A program made the translations under genes and the position numbers. This document shows positions 11,298 to 21,400 of a DNA stretch of 64,000 bases, piece by piece. The stretch spans positions 251,263-315,262 of the forward strand of contig CAUYUJ010015742.1 in NCBI GenBank assembly GCA_963575745.1, given 5' to 3'. Below the pieces are notes generated by a model. That model saw only the letters and a list, made by a program, of their open reading frames with translations, was not told the origin of the DNA and searched no databases. Position 1 is the first letter of the stretch; each line of letters starts with the position of its first letter. This DNA comes from Prorocentrum cordatum. Its lineage: Eukaryota; Sar; Dinophyceae; Prorocentrales; Prorocentraceae.

Positions 11298-11339
11298 CCC
11301 TGTTGCGACTTGGTCGCAGGTTTCGGCTGATAACCAGTC

Positions 11340-13240
11340 TTTCCTCTAAGAATCGGGGCAAGATGACAAAGGAATTAAGGTCTCGTGTTGACTCTGCTCA
11401 GTAGTAGAGGATACGGGATGAGACATCGATGAAACTACAAGTAACCGTTAAGCGACTGCACTCAGGAATGGGAAGTGAGGAGGCCGGCCGGCCGACGACA
11501 CGACGACGACGAGGGAACGACCCCTCGGCGCGCGCGTGCAAGCCAGCATGCTCCTTGTCTATCCTGTGAGCATATACAACTGCGGAACAGTGCCGCAGAG
11601 TCAAGGTGTGGCAAGGCAGGCAGCGAGAGAGGCAAGTGTAAGATGAGGCGGAGAGGAGCATATTTACTCGGGGGGAGGCCCTCCAAGAAGGCCCGCCTCT
11701 CAGGAGGCGTGGGGGGCATATGGTGTCCAAGGTGCCGAAGTTCCTTCTGAGAGGCCCCTCAGGAGGCCAAGCCCCCTCGCCATCTCTTCTGTCGCACAGC
11801 CCGGGGAGGGCGAGAGGGGCACTGGGCGATGTGAGCGTGGGGAAGGAGGAGATTAGACGAAGCCAAGACGCGGATAACATCGGGCGAGGCTACTTCGTGA
11901 CACTTTGAGATCTGGCGGCTCTGCAAAACGTCTCGGGCGTCGCAGCCTTCTCAGAGCGTTCCGGAGCGCTCCGAGAGCGTTCCGGAGCGCTCTTGGACGA
12001 CTTTATGTCCTCGTCCTGGCCCCGCCCGAGAGGAGAGGGGGCGAGTGAAGGGTGGGAGACCAGTGCGGGATGGCGGGGGGCGGGGCCCGGCGAGGACAGC
12101 GGGGAGATGTGCGGTCTGGGGGACCTTCTTGGGCCCCTCTCGGGCCTCTCTCGGGCCATCTTGTGGCAATCTTGAGGCCTCAAGATGGCATCGGAATCGA
12201 AAAGGCGAGAAGGGGGGGCTGAGAAATGGGCGAGAATGACACGCGATGATGAGGGGGAAGGGGTGCGAGAAGGCAAGAAGGCGCGAGACGCGGCAAGGAG
12301 GGCGCCCATACCGACGTGTAGCTGTGGAGGCTGCCAGCCACTCGAGTTGACTACCGTCTGACGTCTCCATGTCGGAGGGCCTTGTAATCAGCCCATCGGT
12401 GAACACTTGCGCTGGCCACCTCTTTCCACATCAGTGTACAGGAATCAGCACCGTGTGCTGAGGATGACGACTTCGACCTTCGACCATGGTCGTGGTGCTT
12501 GTGGTGGACGCGGCTGCTTGCTAATGACAGGCTTACCAGCGGCCCTCTGCTTCAAGAAAGTCAGCCACACATCTGCTCACATTCCTCAGCAGAACTAACG
12601 TCGAATACGGACGAATCACATCTTATTTCAACGTTAGGTGGAGATGCCCGGCTTGGACCTTGAGAGCAAGCAACCAACCAATCGATGCCTTCCGTACCCA
12701 CTGTGCTCCGTACTCTCACGCTCCGCCTGTGCATTTTGTTTTTTGTTCTCTCTCTCTCTCTCTCGTCTCTCTCTCACTCTCCTGCCTTCTCTCTCTCACA
12801 TTCTTTTTAGACAAAATCTTTCTTTCTCTCTCTCTATCCTGCATGTGAGTTCCCGACGTTGGCGTCGGAAGGACGAGAGCGGCGAACATGATGGTTTCTG
12901 GCTCTCACGGGGTCCCAGATCTGGACGACTTCAAGCTCGGCAGACAACCTTGCCACTGCTCATGCAATCGCGAGTTAGACTCTGGCTTCTGATATCGCGT
13001 GAACCGTTCAATCTTGAGCGATCTCGTTCTCAGAGGTCCCCACAAGCCCTCGACCCATTTTTCATGCGGATTTCGCGCGGTGTGCTCTCCTCTGCAGGCG
13101 TTCAGGGCCGAAGCGGGCCCCCAGAGGGTGTATGACTTTGAACGCCCGCGCCGGCGTGGCCGCCGCGTCAGCGCGACACGAACCCATGCAACATGTACGT
13201 CGCCTCCAGCACTTGCGGATACGAGTGAGGGGACAGTGGC
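11340..13240. other. non-coding stretch right of the copia element
   Basis: No recognisable gene on either strand. Visible details: a tandem of a 20-base unit near GAGCGTTCCGGAGCGCTCC at 11955-11995, a perfect CTTGAGGCCTCAAG palindrome near 12170, and a TC-rich microsatellite at 12745-12838. The 5' LTR of the copia element could lie at the left of this stretch, but I cannot delimit it. Confidence 0.5.
12745..12838. repeat. (TC)n microsatellite
   Basis: Interrupted CT dinucleotide runs of 10-20 bases separated by short CGT, CACT, CCTG and TTTAGAC breaks. Confidence 0.85.
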
Positions 13241-13244
13241 GCGG

Positions 13245-14045
13245 GCGAGCTGCCCCCAAGTGTAGCCCCCATGCGTAGCTCAATGTGTAACCCCCAAGCG
13301 TACTCCCCATGTGCAGCCCCCGTGTGCCCATGTTTAGCCCCCCCCCCTCTCCCCCCGTGTTTCCTCAGAGTCTAGCCCTCAAGTGTAGCCCACAAGTGAA
13401 GCCCCAATGTGCAGCCCTATACGTAGCCCCCAAGTGTAGCCCCCAAGTGAAGCCCCAATGTGCACCCCCGATGTGCAGCCCCAAGTGTAGCCCCAAAATG
13501 CAGACCCTCATGTGTAGGGCCTGGCCATGGCACTCATGTGTAGCCCCCACGTGCAGCCCCCAAGTGTAGCTCCCATGTGTAGCCCCCAAGTGCAGCTCCC
13601 AAATTGTAGCCCCACTGTGTCGCTTCCAAGTGTAGCCTCGTGTGTAGCCCCCATGTGTAGCCTCCCGCTTGCAGCCCCCACGTGTAGCTCCCAAATGTAG
13701 CCCCCAAGTGTGGCCCCCTATTTGTAGCCCGCAAGTGTAGCCTCCATGTGTAGCCCCAAAGTGTAGCTCCCAAGTTGAGCCCCTAAGTGTAGTCTCCATG
13801 TGTAGTCCCCCTGTGTAGCCCCTATGTGTGGCCCCCAAAGTGTAGTCCCCATGTGTAGCCCCCATGTGCAGCTCCTGTAGCTCCCATGCTTAGCCCCCAC
13901 CTGTTTTCTCGAAGTCTAGCCCTCAAGTGTAGCCCCCATGTGCAGCCCCCAAGTGTCGCACCAAGTGTAGCCCTCGAGGGCTTTCCACGTGTAGCCCCCA
14001 AGTGTGTCCCCCGCGTGTAGCCCCCTCGTGTGTAGCCCCCAGAAG
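13245..14045. repeat. TGTAGCCCCCAAG minisatellite
   Basis: About 800 bp of imperfect tandem copies of a 13-15 bp unit near GTGTAGCCCCCAA, with variants GTGCAGCCCCC and GTGAAGCCCC. Minus-strand frames read Gly/Leu/His/Tyr/Thr-rich repeats (GATHGGYTWGLHLGA), which I take as repeat artefacts. Confidence 0.9.
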
Positions 14046-14112
14046 CCGGGCCCTCCATCCAGCCAAGCGCGCGGATGGAGAAAGTGAGACCACTCGGGCC
14101 CCCTCGTTCTGA

Positions 14113-14300
14113 TACAGTAAGAGCTCGACGACAAGAAACCATCCACAAGAAACATAACCCTGAGACTCAGGACGCCCATTGATTTTTGGTGTGGGGACGT
14201 CACGCTCCCCATAGCAAAACCATCGAAACCCAAGAGAAACCCAAGAAACCCAGGGCACCCTGGAGACAGGCAATGTGTCTCCTGGCATGGGTTTCCACCG
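14113..14300. repeat. dispersed 185-bp repeat, copy A
   Basis: Shares a long colinear sequence with 19512-19690 and 35773-35958: landmarks TACAGTAAGAGCTCGACGAC, CACAAGAAACATAACCCTGA, GCCCATTGATTTTTGGTG, CACCCTGGAGACAGGCAATG and CTGGCATGGGTTTCC. It has an internal hairpin around GACGTCACGCTCCCC. The host flanks differ, so this is a mobile or otherwise dispersed unit of unknown type. Confidence 0.85.
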
Positions 14301-14457
14301 TATTCTTTTACTTCTGGACGGCGCACCTGCGGCGCGCTCGCCGCAGCGCGCGGCCAGGGCCGGCGCTGTGGCTCCCCCTCCGAGCAAGGCGCACGCCTCG
14401 CTGCGCAACGTGCGGACGCACCTCCGGCCTCCAGCGCGCCTCAGCGTGCGGTCAAAA

Positions 14458-14625
14458 TGACCAGATGGGCCAAGCGCCCTGGTCTCTGCTCTGGCGCTGC
14501 TCCCCCGAGCAGAGCGCACGCTCCTGTGTACAAGGTCTGGGCGCACCGCCAGTGCTTCGCCCAGGCGCGCGGTCCAGATTACCAGATGGGCCAACCGCCC
14601 TCTGGTCTCGCGCAGCGCGCGCCCA
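14458..14625. repeat. duplicated hairpin segment
   Basis: ACCAGATGGGCCAAGCGCCC followed by TGGTCT at about 14459 returns at about 14581 as ACCAGATGGGCCAACCGCCC followed by TCTGGTCT. The ACCAG/CTGGT arms form a small stem. Flanks also share GCGCGC-rich sequence, so a ~122-bp unit was probably duplicated in tandem. Confidence 0.6.
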
Positions 14626-14667
14626 GCAAGCCTGATGCTTGCTGCACGAAGCGTGCAACACACGTGG

Positions 14668-14884
14668 AGGCCTCCTAGATGGGGTCCGAGTAGATGGGGT
14701 CGGAGGATCGCGCCGCATGAAGGATACATCGCCGATACATCGCCGATGCATCGGCGACGTCGGCGATGCATCGGCGCCGTCGGCGTGGAGAAAATCGGGC
14801 TCCACATCGAGCCGAATCGGCGATGCATCGGCGATGCGGCACGATCCCTCGACCTCAGCTACTCGGACCCCATCTGGGAGGCCT
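14668..14884. mobile_element. foldback/MITE-like element with 51-bp terminal inverted repeats
   Basis: The left arm starts AGGCCTCCTAGATGGGGTCC (14668-14718); the reverse complement of the right arm (14834-14884) starts AGGCCTCCCAGATGGGGTCC. The arms match over about 51 bp with about seven differences. The inside is also partly palindromic, with the perfect 16-bp palindrome CGCCGATGCATCGGCG at 14741-14756 and a GTGGAG/CTCCAC stem near the centre. There is no transposase, so it would be non-autonomous. A target-site duplication is not obvious. Confidence 0.8.
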
Positions 14885-15104
14885 AGAATACGGCGGCTGG
14901 TTTGCTGCAGCTTCGTCGAGAAAAACTGCTGAGGCAAAGTGCCCCACAAGTGTAAGCAGACATTGCGGACTTGTTGAAATTAAGCACGTGGCGCAGACAA
15001 GAGGAAGCACTCGGGCAGATGGCATATCACACGGTGCAACCATTCCTCTGTGGATGCGTTATGCATGCAACCACCCGTCTGCTCACGGCGCTCGCGACTC
15101 GTGG

Positions 15105-18100
15105 TCACAGTCGAGACACCATTGCGCCCGCTTCGCCCGCTCCGGCGGCGGCCAGGTTCGCCATCGGGGCCTCAGCGATGGTCTCCGTCCGCTCCTCCAT
15201 GCGAATGCCCTCCGCGGCCAGCTCTGCCAGCACTGGAGCGTACCACTCCGGGCGCACGGGCCGCTGCACGCCCGTCCCGAAGCGCTCCGCGGGGCCGTCG
15301 AGCAGGAGCTGCGCGCAGATGGCGGCGGCCAGGCCGACTGTGCGAGACATCGCCGTCGCACCGCGGGGGATGCCGTACTCGATCAGCGTGCCGACGCGCT
15401 TCTCCACGGCACCGTCGCGGCGCACGCTCACGAGCTCGTGCTGCATGACGACCATGTCGCGCTCCTCGGGCAGGTAGGCCATCTCCGCGCGCTGCAGCAG
15501 CTGCGCGACGACGTCGACGGGCTGGTCCGCCGCGGCCTCGGCCGGCACCGCGCCGTCGCCCGTCAGCCCCAGCCACGCCACGAAGCCAGCGCCGGTGCTG
15601 ACGGCCTCGGGGCCCAGGCGCTGGGCGGCCAGCGCCTCCCTGACGGAGGCCTCGAGGTCGGCGCGCGTGGCGCCCGCGCCCAGGCCCAGGTGCTGCGCCA
15701 GCCACCGGCAGAGGGGCCAGGCCTGCCCTGGCGCAGCGGCCAGCGCCGCCGACGGGCCCGGCTCCAGCAGGCCCAGGTGCGCGAGGGCCAGCATGCGCTC
15801 GCAGAAGCCCCGGTAGCGGAGGGTGCCGCGGAAGAAGGTGGGCGCGTCCGAGATGCCGTACAGCTCGGCGAACGTCGTGGAGTCTCGATTCGGCAGCACA
15901 TCCAGGGCGAACGCGTTGTTGAGCGTCAACGGCCTCGAGTGGGAGAGCAGCTGGTCCCCGGGCACCTCGCGGAGCTCCCCGTCCTGGCGCCACCGCGCGG
16001 CATTCCGTGCCGCCAGCAGCACCCCCTTCGGGCTCCAGCTGAATTTGTAGCCCAGGGGGCTGGCGCCCACCGCTTCCGGGGCAGGCAGCCCGCCGCACAG
16101 CGAGGAGAAGCTGACGACGTGCCCCTCCGACGCCTTCACCTCGTCGATCATCTTCATTGCGCTCATGTGGTCGATGCCTGGGTCCAGGCCCGCCTCGTTC
16201 ATGATCAGCACCCCGGCGGCGCGCGCCTCGTCGTCAAGCGCTTGCATCTCAGGACTGACGTACGAGGCGGTGACCATGTGCTTCTGGTGCTTGATCGCGA
16301 GCCTTGCGATGCCCACGTGGAGGCTGGCTGGCACCAGCGACACCACAATGTCCGCAGCGCAGACGAGGGCCTCCGTCGCGGCCAGGGCCTCCGCTGTGGT
16401 CGAGGCGATGTCCACTACCTCGGGCCGCACTCGCGAGCCGAAGCGCCGGACGAGGACCTCGACCTCCTTCTGGGCAGCGCTGGCCACAGTCAGGGAGTTC
16501 TCTGGGCGGCGCAGCAGGTACTCGACCAGCGGGCCGGAGACGAAGCCCGCACCCAGGACGAGGACCTCCCGCTTGGGCCCCGCGAGCTGGAGCGTGGCGC
16601 CGCCGCGCGCCTGCGCCGACTTGGCCCTGCTCTCCGGCCCCACTCTGCGCAGGGCGACCTTGGCCTCGGCCGCCACGCCTTCGATCTCGGCCTCCACCTT
16701 CTTCAGGTGCTCCTCCGTCTGGGCCATGACGAGGACGGAGAGGAAGGACTCGTCGTGGGCGGTGGTGCCGACGTCGACGCTCAGGATGTGCAACCGGGCC
16801 TTCGCGGACTCCGCGACGTCGCACACCCTGTTGATGGTGTTGGTGTCGAAGATGTGCCCTGACATCTCCAGCGTCGCGCAGGCTGGGGGCCCGTGCACGC
16901 CATGGGCCTGGAGCCCGGCGGGCCCTCCGGCGGAGCCCGCGTCGTCCGCGTCCGCGCCGCTGAGGCTGCGTAGCTGGTCGATGTAGCGGAAGTCTGGCGC
17001 GAGCCGGCCGCCCTCCGCGATGATCGCCCCGCGGATCTGGGGGGAGAGCTCCTCGGAGTCTCTTGCGTGCGCCAGGTCCGGTAGGAAGGGGAGGAGGCAG
17101 TCCCCGAAGTGCTCCGAGGCCTCGCGGGGCAGCTCCGAGGGCAGGTGGTCCACCGCGTGGAACAGCACCCCGGGGTCGTCGAGGCTGGTGGAGACCTTCT
17201 CCGTGAGAGCGTTGAAGACGAAGAACGGCTGCTCTATGCTGGTGAACTGCCGCGTGGGCACCGAGCCATCCGCGTCGCATGTGATGTCGCAGACGCCGAG
17301 GAGCCGGTCGTGCCCGGCCACGACGTGCTCGTGCAGATCCTCGCGCGTGAAAAGCTTTGGGAAGCGCTGATCCCAGTACATGCCATTGATGATGACCGTG
17401 CTGTGCGGCAGGACTATGTCCTTGAATATAGGCTCAAACTTCTCTGGCTCGGCGTAGTACTCTGCCTTGTCGAAAGGGCCGCCTCCCCGGCGTCTCACCA
17501 TGTCCTCCGCGGTGGCGATGGATATGTACAGCTTGTGGCTGTCCGAGTGCCCGCTGCAGACGCCTGCAAGGTCCCTTGGCGCCACCATCTCGTGTGGGAG
17601 CAGCTTGAAGATGTCCAGGGCCCCGTTGGTGACCTTCCCGCTGCCCGTGAAGACGGCGGTGAACGGGCAGAGGGCCAGTGGGAGGCCCCTCGTCTGGATG
17701 GCCTCGCCGGCCAACTCCACGGCCCGCCTCGCCTCGGCCAGGCTCGGGTACATGAATGCCGAGCCGATGTGGAGGAGGGGCGTGCTGAAGCCCAGCGCCA
17801 GGAAGCGCTCGCCGAGGCCGCGGAGGAAGTCGATGGCACCAGCGTAGCCAGCGTAGTGGCCGAAGGCGACCAATCGCTGATCCCGGCGGTTGCCTGTCTT
17901 GGTGATGCACTCGTAGTCGACGAGGCGGACCTTCCTCTCCAGGGCCGCGTCGAGCAGCGGCATGCCCGCGGGCTGAGCCTTGATTGTGTGGGAGAAGAAG
18001 AGCCACGTGCGGCCTGGCAGAAGCAGGTCGACGGGCACCTCCTTGACCGCACAGATAGTGGCGCACTCCGAGAGGTCCTCGTTGATCTCTGCACCCGCGC

Positions 18101-18317
18101 TGCGGTACTCGTCGTCGGTAAAGACTCGCCTTGTCGAGGGCTGCACGATGATGCGAATGCCTTGGCCGACGAGGGCGCGCACGTGATTGGGCGCCATGGG
18201 CGCTCGCCGCTCCCACTTGTTCTTGTCCTCGCGGCGGATTCCCAATACCCCAGGGCTGCCCCTGTTCTGTCTCTCGGCGCCGCCGTGCGCACGGACCGCA
18301 CCGCCCGGGCTCGCCAT
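15105..18317 (-). CDS. LKR/SDH (AASS): alpha-aminoadipic semialdehyde synthase (lysine-ketoglutarate reductase / saccharopine dehydrogenase)
   Basis: A 1070-residue single open frame, close to the length of plant and animal LKR/SDH. It condenses lysine with 2-oxoglutarate to saccharopine, then oxidises saccharopine to glutamate and aminoadipic semialdehyde (EC 1.5.1.8 and 1.5.1.9), normally in mitochondria. Residues ~28-450 form the LKR domain (REDKNKWERRAPMAPNHV, LFFSHTIKAQ, FTGSGKVTNGALDIFKLLPH). Residues ~485-560 are the LOR/SDH linker domain (HIFDTNTINRVCDVAES). Residues ~580-1050 form the SDH domain, with the nucleotide-binding loop GAGFVSGP at 589-596 and NEAGLDPGIDH at 707-717. The start at 18317 is the first Met in frame; residues 1-27 are not conserved and not clearly a transit peptide. 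No introns. It is the only convincing host gene here, flanked by repeats; no operon-like neighbours. Confidence 0.96.
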   Translation of the reverse strand: MASPGGAVRAHGGAERQNRGSPGVLGIRREDKNKWERRAPMAPNHVRALVGQGIRIIVQPSTRRVFTDDEYRSAGAEINEDLSECATICAVKEVPVDLLLPGRTWLFFSHTIKAQPAGMPLLDAALERKVRLVDYECITKTGNRRDQRLVAFGHYAGYAGAIDFLRGLGERFLALGFSTPLLHIGSAFMYPSLAEARRAVELAGEAIQTRGLPLALCPFTAVFTGSGKVTNGALDIFKLLPHEMVAPRDLAGVCSGHSDSHKLYISIATAEDMVRRRGGGPFDKAEYYAEPEKFEPIFKDIVLPHSTVIINGMYWDQRFPKLFTREDLHEHVVAGHDRLLGVCDITCDADGSVPTRQFTSIEQPFFVFNALTEKVSTSLDDPGVLFHAVDHLPSELPREASEHFGDCLLPFLPDLAHARDSEELSPQIRGAIIAEGGRLAPDFRYIDQLRSLSGADADDAGSAGGPAGLQAHGVHGPPACATLEMSGHIFDTNTINRVCDVAESAKARLHILSVDVGTTAHDESFLSVLVMAQTEEHLKKVEAEIEGVAAEAKVALRRVGPESRAKSAQARGGATLQLAGPKREVLVLGAGFVSGPLVEYLLRRPENSLTVASAAQKEVEVLVRRFGSRVRPEVVDIASTTAEALAATEALVCAADIVVSLVPASLHVGIARLAIKHQKHMVTASYVSPEMQALDDEARAAGVLIMNEAGLDPGIDHMSAMKMIDEVKASEGHVVSFSSLCGGLPAPEAVGASPLGYKFSWSPKGVLLAARNAARWRQDGELREVPGDQLLSHSRPLTLNNAFALDVLPNRDSTTFAELYGISDAPTFFRGTLRYRGFCERMLALAHLGLLEPGPSAALAAAPGQAWPLCRWLAQHLGLGAGATRADLEASVREALAAQRLGPEAVSTGAGFVAWLGLTGDGAVPAEAAADQPVDVVAQLLQRAEMAYLPEERDMVVMQHELVSVRRDGAVEKRVGTLIEYGIPRGATAMSRTVGLAAAICAQLLLDGPAERFGTGVQRPVRPEWYAPVLAELAAEGIRMEERTETIAEAPMANLAAAGAGEAGAMVSRL

Positions 18318-18397
18318 CGGCCTGTGCCTCTATAGAACGGATCTGCGCCCGGCAAGCCCAAAAGTCGGCTTGGATGCGATAAAACGGCTTAAGCCAT

Positions 18398-18438
<41 letters not shown>
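18398..18438. repeat. (GT)n microsatellite
   Basis: About 20 GT dinucleotides roughly 80 bp upstream of the LKR/SDH start codon (CA on the coding strand). Position near the 5' end may matter for chromatin, but that is speculation. Confidence 0.95.
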
Positions 18439-18439
<1 letters not shown>

Positions 18440-18635
18440 TGGCTCCCCGCCCCGGCGCCTGCCCCGCCGCCGCCTGGCCCTGCTCTGAGCGGGCCTGGCT
18501 TCCTCCTCCTCCCGCCCGCGCCGGGCTTCCTTTCTCCTCGTCCCGTGCACTGCGGCTTAATCCGGCTTCATCCTCCCGTAGCACTAATGCCACATCGCCA
18601 GAGCAATCCCTCTGCCTGGCCGCCGACGGAAAAAC

Positions 18636-18639
<4 letters not shown>

Positions 18640-18672
<33 letters not shown>
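18640..18672. repeat. (GT)n microsatellite
   Basis: About 14 GT dinucleotides, a second run about 200 bp further upstream of LKR/SDH. Confidence 0.95.
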
Positions 18673-18675
<3 letters not shown>

Positions 18676-19511
18676 GCCGCTTTGCTCACTTTTCTGGCCG
18701 CTGCACGCTCCCTTCTTGGGTTAACAGGCCCTCTTGTCCACCACCCATCTTTTTGCATTTCCCCAGCGTTCGACGTCTCCTTCGCTGTGCTTCCGACCAC
18801 GCTCCATCGCAGCTCGCACTTCCACCTGCTGCTCGCGCTCGAGGACCCTCTGCACCGCTGACGTAGAAGAGTGCACCGTTGCTGCCTGCTGCTCGCCCCG
18901 GCGCAGGCTGCTGCCTTCGCCCCGCGCGCTCTGCTGCCGCGGTCGCTCGCGCACCGCCCCAGATCGGCGGCCACGCCGCCGCGGTCTGCCCGCGGCTCGG
19001 CTGCCCTCCCGTCTCGCCCGGCCGGCGGATCGCCAGAGACGGCCTCACCGAGAGCATCGTCGGCCGCGGGCCATGGCGCGCAGCACCATCCCAGCGCGCC
19101 CTTCTGCCCACCCCGTGCAGCCTGGCTTTTTCGCTGCTGGGCTCCGCCTGCTCTGCTGCGGCCCGCGGATCACCCGCGACGCCCTCGCTGTGTGGATCGC
19201 CCGCCGCTCCTTGGCGCGCCGCCTCACCCCCACTTTTGACGCACCTGCGTCGTCTTCGTGGATGTGATGTCTACCCCCCTATGCGACGCGCGCCGCGGCT
19301 CCTCCGGTGCACCCGCCTCGCGGCAGCTCGCGCGCGGCCCGCCGAGGCGCGGCCGCTGCCGTGCCTTCTGCTCATCCCTGACTGCCCGCTGGCCGTGCGC
19401 GGCGCTCTCGCCGATCGGCCCATCAGCGGCCACTCCGCAGGTCGACGCGACCGCACACTCCTACGCTCTCCGCGCTCGCCCCGGGACCCGCATGGCGGCA
19501 TACAGGTGGTG

Positions 19512-19690
19512 TACAGTAGGAGCTCGACCACCAGAAACCTTCCACAAGAAACCCCACCCTGAGACCCCAGGACGTCCATTGATTTTGGGTGTGGGAGCGT
19601 CACGCTCCTACACTGCAAAACCATCGGAGCCCATGAAACCCAGGTCGCCCTGGAGGCAAGCAGTGTGTTTCTTGGCATGGGCTTCTGCCC
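19512..19690. repeat. dispersed 185-bp repeat, copy B
   Basis: Colinear with copies at 14113 and 35773: TACAGTAGGAGCTCGACCAC, TTCCACAAGAAACCCCACCC, CGTCCATTGATTTTGGGTGT and TTCTTGGCATGGGCTTC. Here the internal hairpin is almost perfect: GTGTGGGAGCG and CGCTCCTACAC around a TCA loop. Confidence 0.87.
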
Positions 19691-20900
19691 AGGGGCAACG
19701 ATCGGGGGGGGATATGCACAGGGTTGGGAAACATCGACCTGGAGCCCGCGATGCATCGCCAAGAGATCGGCGACAGGCCTCCGATAGCGAATCCGCGCCT
19801 TCCTGGGCAGGCTGGGGCCATCGGGCCTATACCGGCGAGCCATGGGCGATTGAGGGTCGATGCATCCCCCCAAAATGCCTACAGTCGGGGCGTTGACCTA
19901 AGGAACCCTAAATAAGGAACAAGGCCCCTCTTTTCCATAAGTTGAACTTCGAGTTCCCACCTAAAACATCGGGAAACCCCGAGGCAAACTTTGAAACGAT
20001 CAAGGAACACCGAGCCCCTCCCCAACGAAAAGCGTTCCTTCTTCAAGGCCCCGACTGTACCCCCAGGTGGTTTTCGAGCCATAACTTGGCACTCCAGCGG
20101 CCGTTTGGAACGATGCTGGGCACCCCCAGAACGCCCTCGACGAAGCACAGCTGCTGGAACGCATCCCCGAGGCTGGAAAGCCGCCGCGAACGGACGACAA
20201 CGACGAAAACCTGGAAACTCGAGGCGAGTGGGAGCTGATGCCGATCCCCCCCCCTATCGCTGCCCCCGACCTCTGCTGCAACGCCAGACTGCGCCACCAG
20301 ACGTCCAGCCCCACACCGGCGCCAGCCGCCGCCCTTGCGCCGCGGCCTCGCGGTGCCCCCCCGCCCCTGCCCCCGCCCCACGTGCTGCCCCGCCGGGGCG
20401 CGCCGCAGGCCCGACGAGCCGCCGGCTGCTGCCCCGTTGCCTCCGGTCGGGCGGACGTAGAGGCCCCAGGGGCTTGCGGACTGTTCGCCAGTCGACCTGT
20501 GGGGATCGAGCCAGAGAAGTGCAGCCAAGCGCAGGCAAACCGAGACACGTCCAGGGAGATCGAGGTAGATCCATGTGGGGCAGGGGGTAGGGGCCCAGGC
20601 GGGGCTGGGAGGGAGCCTGCTCGAAGTGACACCTGGAAGAAGTAAGCGTGGGCATCCAGCTGAGCTCGCCCCCTCATCCCACCCTTGGGATGACCCCCTC
20701 CCTTCACGAACCGCCAGCCCAGACCACGGACGATGCAGTGGACCATTTTGCGGCTCCGGTGGCGCTCACAGCGCCCGAGGCCCAGCAGGCCAGCATAGCG
20801 CTTGGACTGCTGCTTTCCAGCAGCTCTGGAGAGGCTGGTGTCCGTGGATAAGAACAATATTCGATTCGTCACTTCTTATCTCACTGGGGCTCCCTAGCCT
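19690..20900. other. non-coding stretch, no gene recognised
   Basis: Frames of 130-290 residues exist on both strands but are rich in Gly/Arg/Ala/Pro and overlap each other without any domain. Nothing convincing. Confidence 0.4.
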
Positions 20901-20901
20901 T

Positions 20902-21088
20902 AGGTCGGGCATGTCCCCCTACAGGCCGATTTTGGACGAACAAAAACACCCAACAAATATTCCCAAAATGCCCCCCCAAAATAGGCAACACATCGTCCCC
21001 ATACTATATATATATAGATATATGTGTGTATATATATATATATACATAATGTTTGAATTTTCCTCTTGCAGAGGGACGTGCCCGATTT
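20902..21088. mobile_element. short inverted-repeat element, copy 1
   Basis: Starts AGGTCGGGCATGTCCCCCTA (20902) and ends with its imperfect inverse GAGGGACGTGCCCGATTT (to 21088). The inside is AT-richer than the surroundings and holds TATA runs. A second copy lies at 21214-21359. Both copies are preceded by ACTTCTTATCTCACTGGGGC. Non-autonomous and coding-free. Confidence 0.7.
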
Positions 21089-21213
21089 AACCCTAGCCCC
21101 CACCTCGGGATAACCCCCGTCCACGCACCCCCCCCGACCCAGACCCAAACCAATTTCGACTCGCCACTTCTTATCTCACTGGGGCTCCCTGGCCCCCACC
21201 TCGGGATAATCTT

Positions 21214-21359
21214 AGGTCGGGCATGTCCCCCTACAGGCAGATTTGTAGGCAAAATCTACCCAACACATACTCCTAATGCTCAAAAATAGTCAATAGATCC
21301 TCCCCAGACCATTTTGAACTATTTTTGAATATTCCTCCTGTAGAAGGACATGCCCGACT
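21214..21359. mobile_element. short inverted-repeat element, copy 2
   Basis: Starts AGGTCGGGCATGTCCCCCTA and ends CTGTAGAAGGACATGCCCGA, the inverse with two or three differences. It is about 40 bp shorter than copy 1 because it lacks the TATA runs. Confidence 0.7.
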
Positions 21360-21400
21360 TGATGACAGTCCCCCCTCTACGAAACCCCTTGACCCTTCGG

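Larger units (their letters stand above)
1..11340 (-). mobile_element. Ty1/copia-type LTR retrotransposon, degenerate and cut by the left window edge
   Basis: Minus-strand reading gives the copia order from right to left: long gag region with coiled coils and CCCH fingers, aspartic protease, zinc-binding pre-integrase plus integrase core, then RVT_2-type reverse transcriptase at the left edge. Protease and integrase before RT is diagnostic of Ty1/copia rather than gypsy. The coding track is broken by many frameshifts and stops and by a repeat-rich insert at about 1360-3540, so it is a dead copy (or partly sequencing error in homopolymers). The 3' part, including RNase H and the 3' LTR, lies outside the window. 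I could not delimit a 5' LTR. Confidence 0.88.
18318..19510. other. upstream flank of LKR/SDH, no gene recognised
   Basis: Very GC- and C-rich sequence with two GT runs near its left end. Several plus and minus frames are open only because of composition; none shows a domain. The promoter of LKR/SDH should lie in the left part. No TATA box or spliced-leader acceptor can be assigned with confidence. Confidence 0.45.

Noticed and set aside
11325-11336. A primer-binding site of the copia element (minus strand TGGTTATCAGCC)
   Set aside because: Resembles the initiator-tRNA site only with an inserted base, and no LTR end can be placed next to it.
14766-18335. Long plus-strand frames of 698 and 408 residues opposite LKR/SDH
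   Set aside because: They are shadows of the high-GC LKR/SDH coding strand; no domain, and the minus frame is full of conserved motifs.
18385-18400. A relic of the dinoflagellate spliced leader upstream of LKR/SDH (coding strand AATGGCTTAAG)
   Set aside because: Only about 8 of 12 bases fit the 3' end of the leader; expected by chance at this length.
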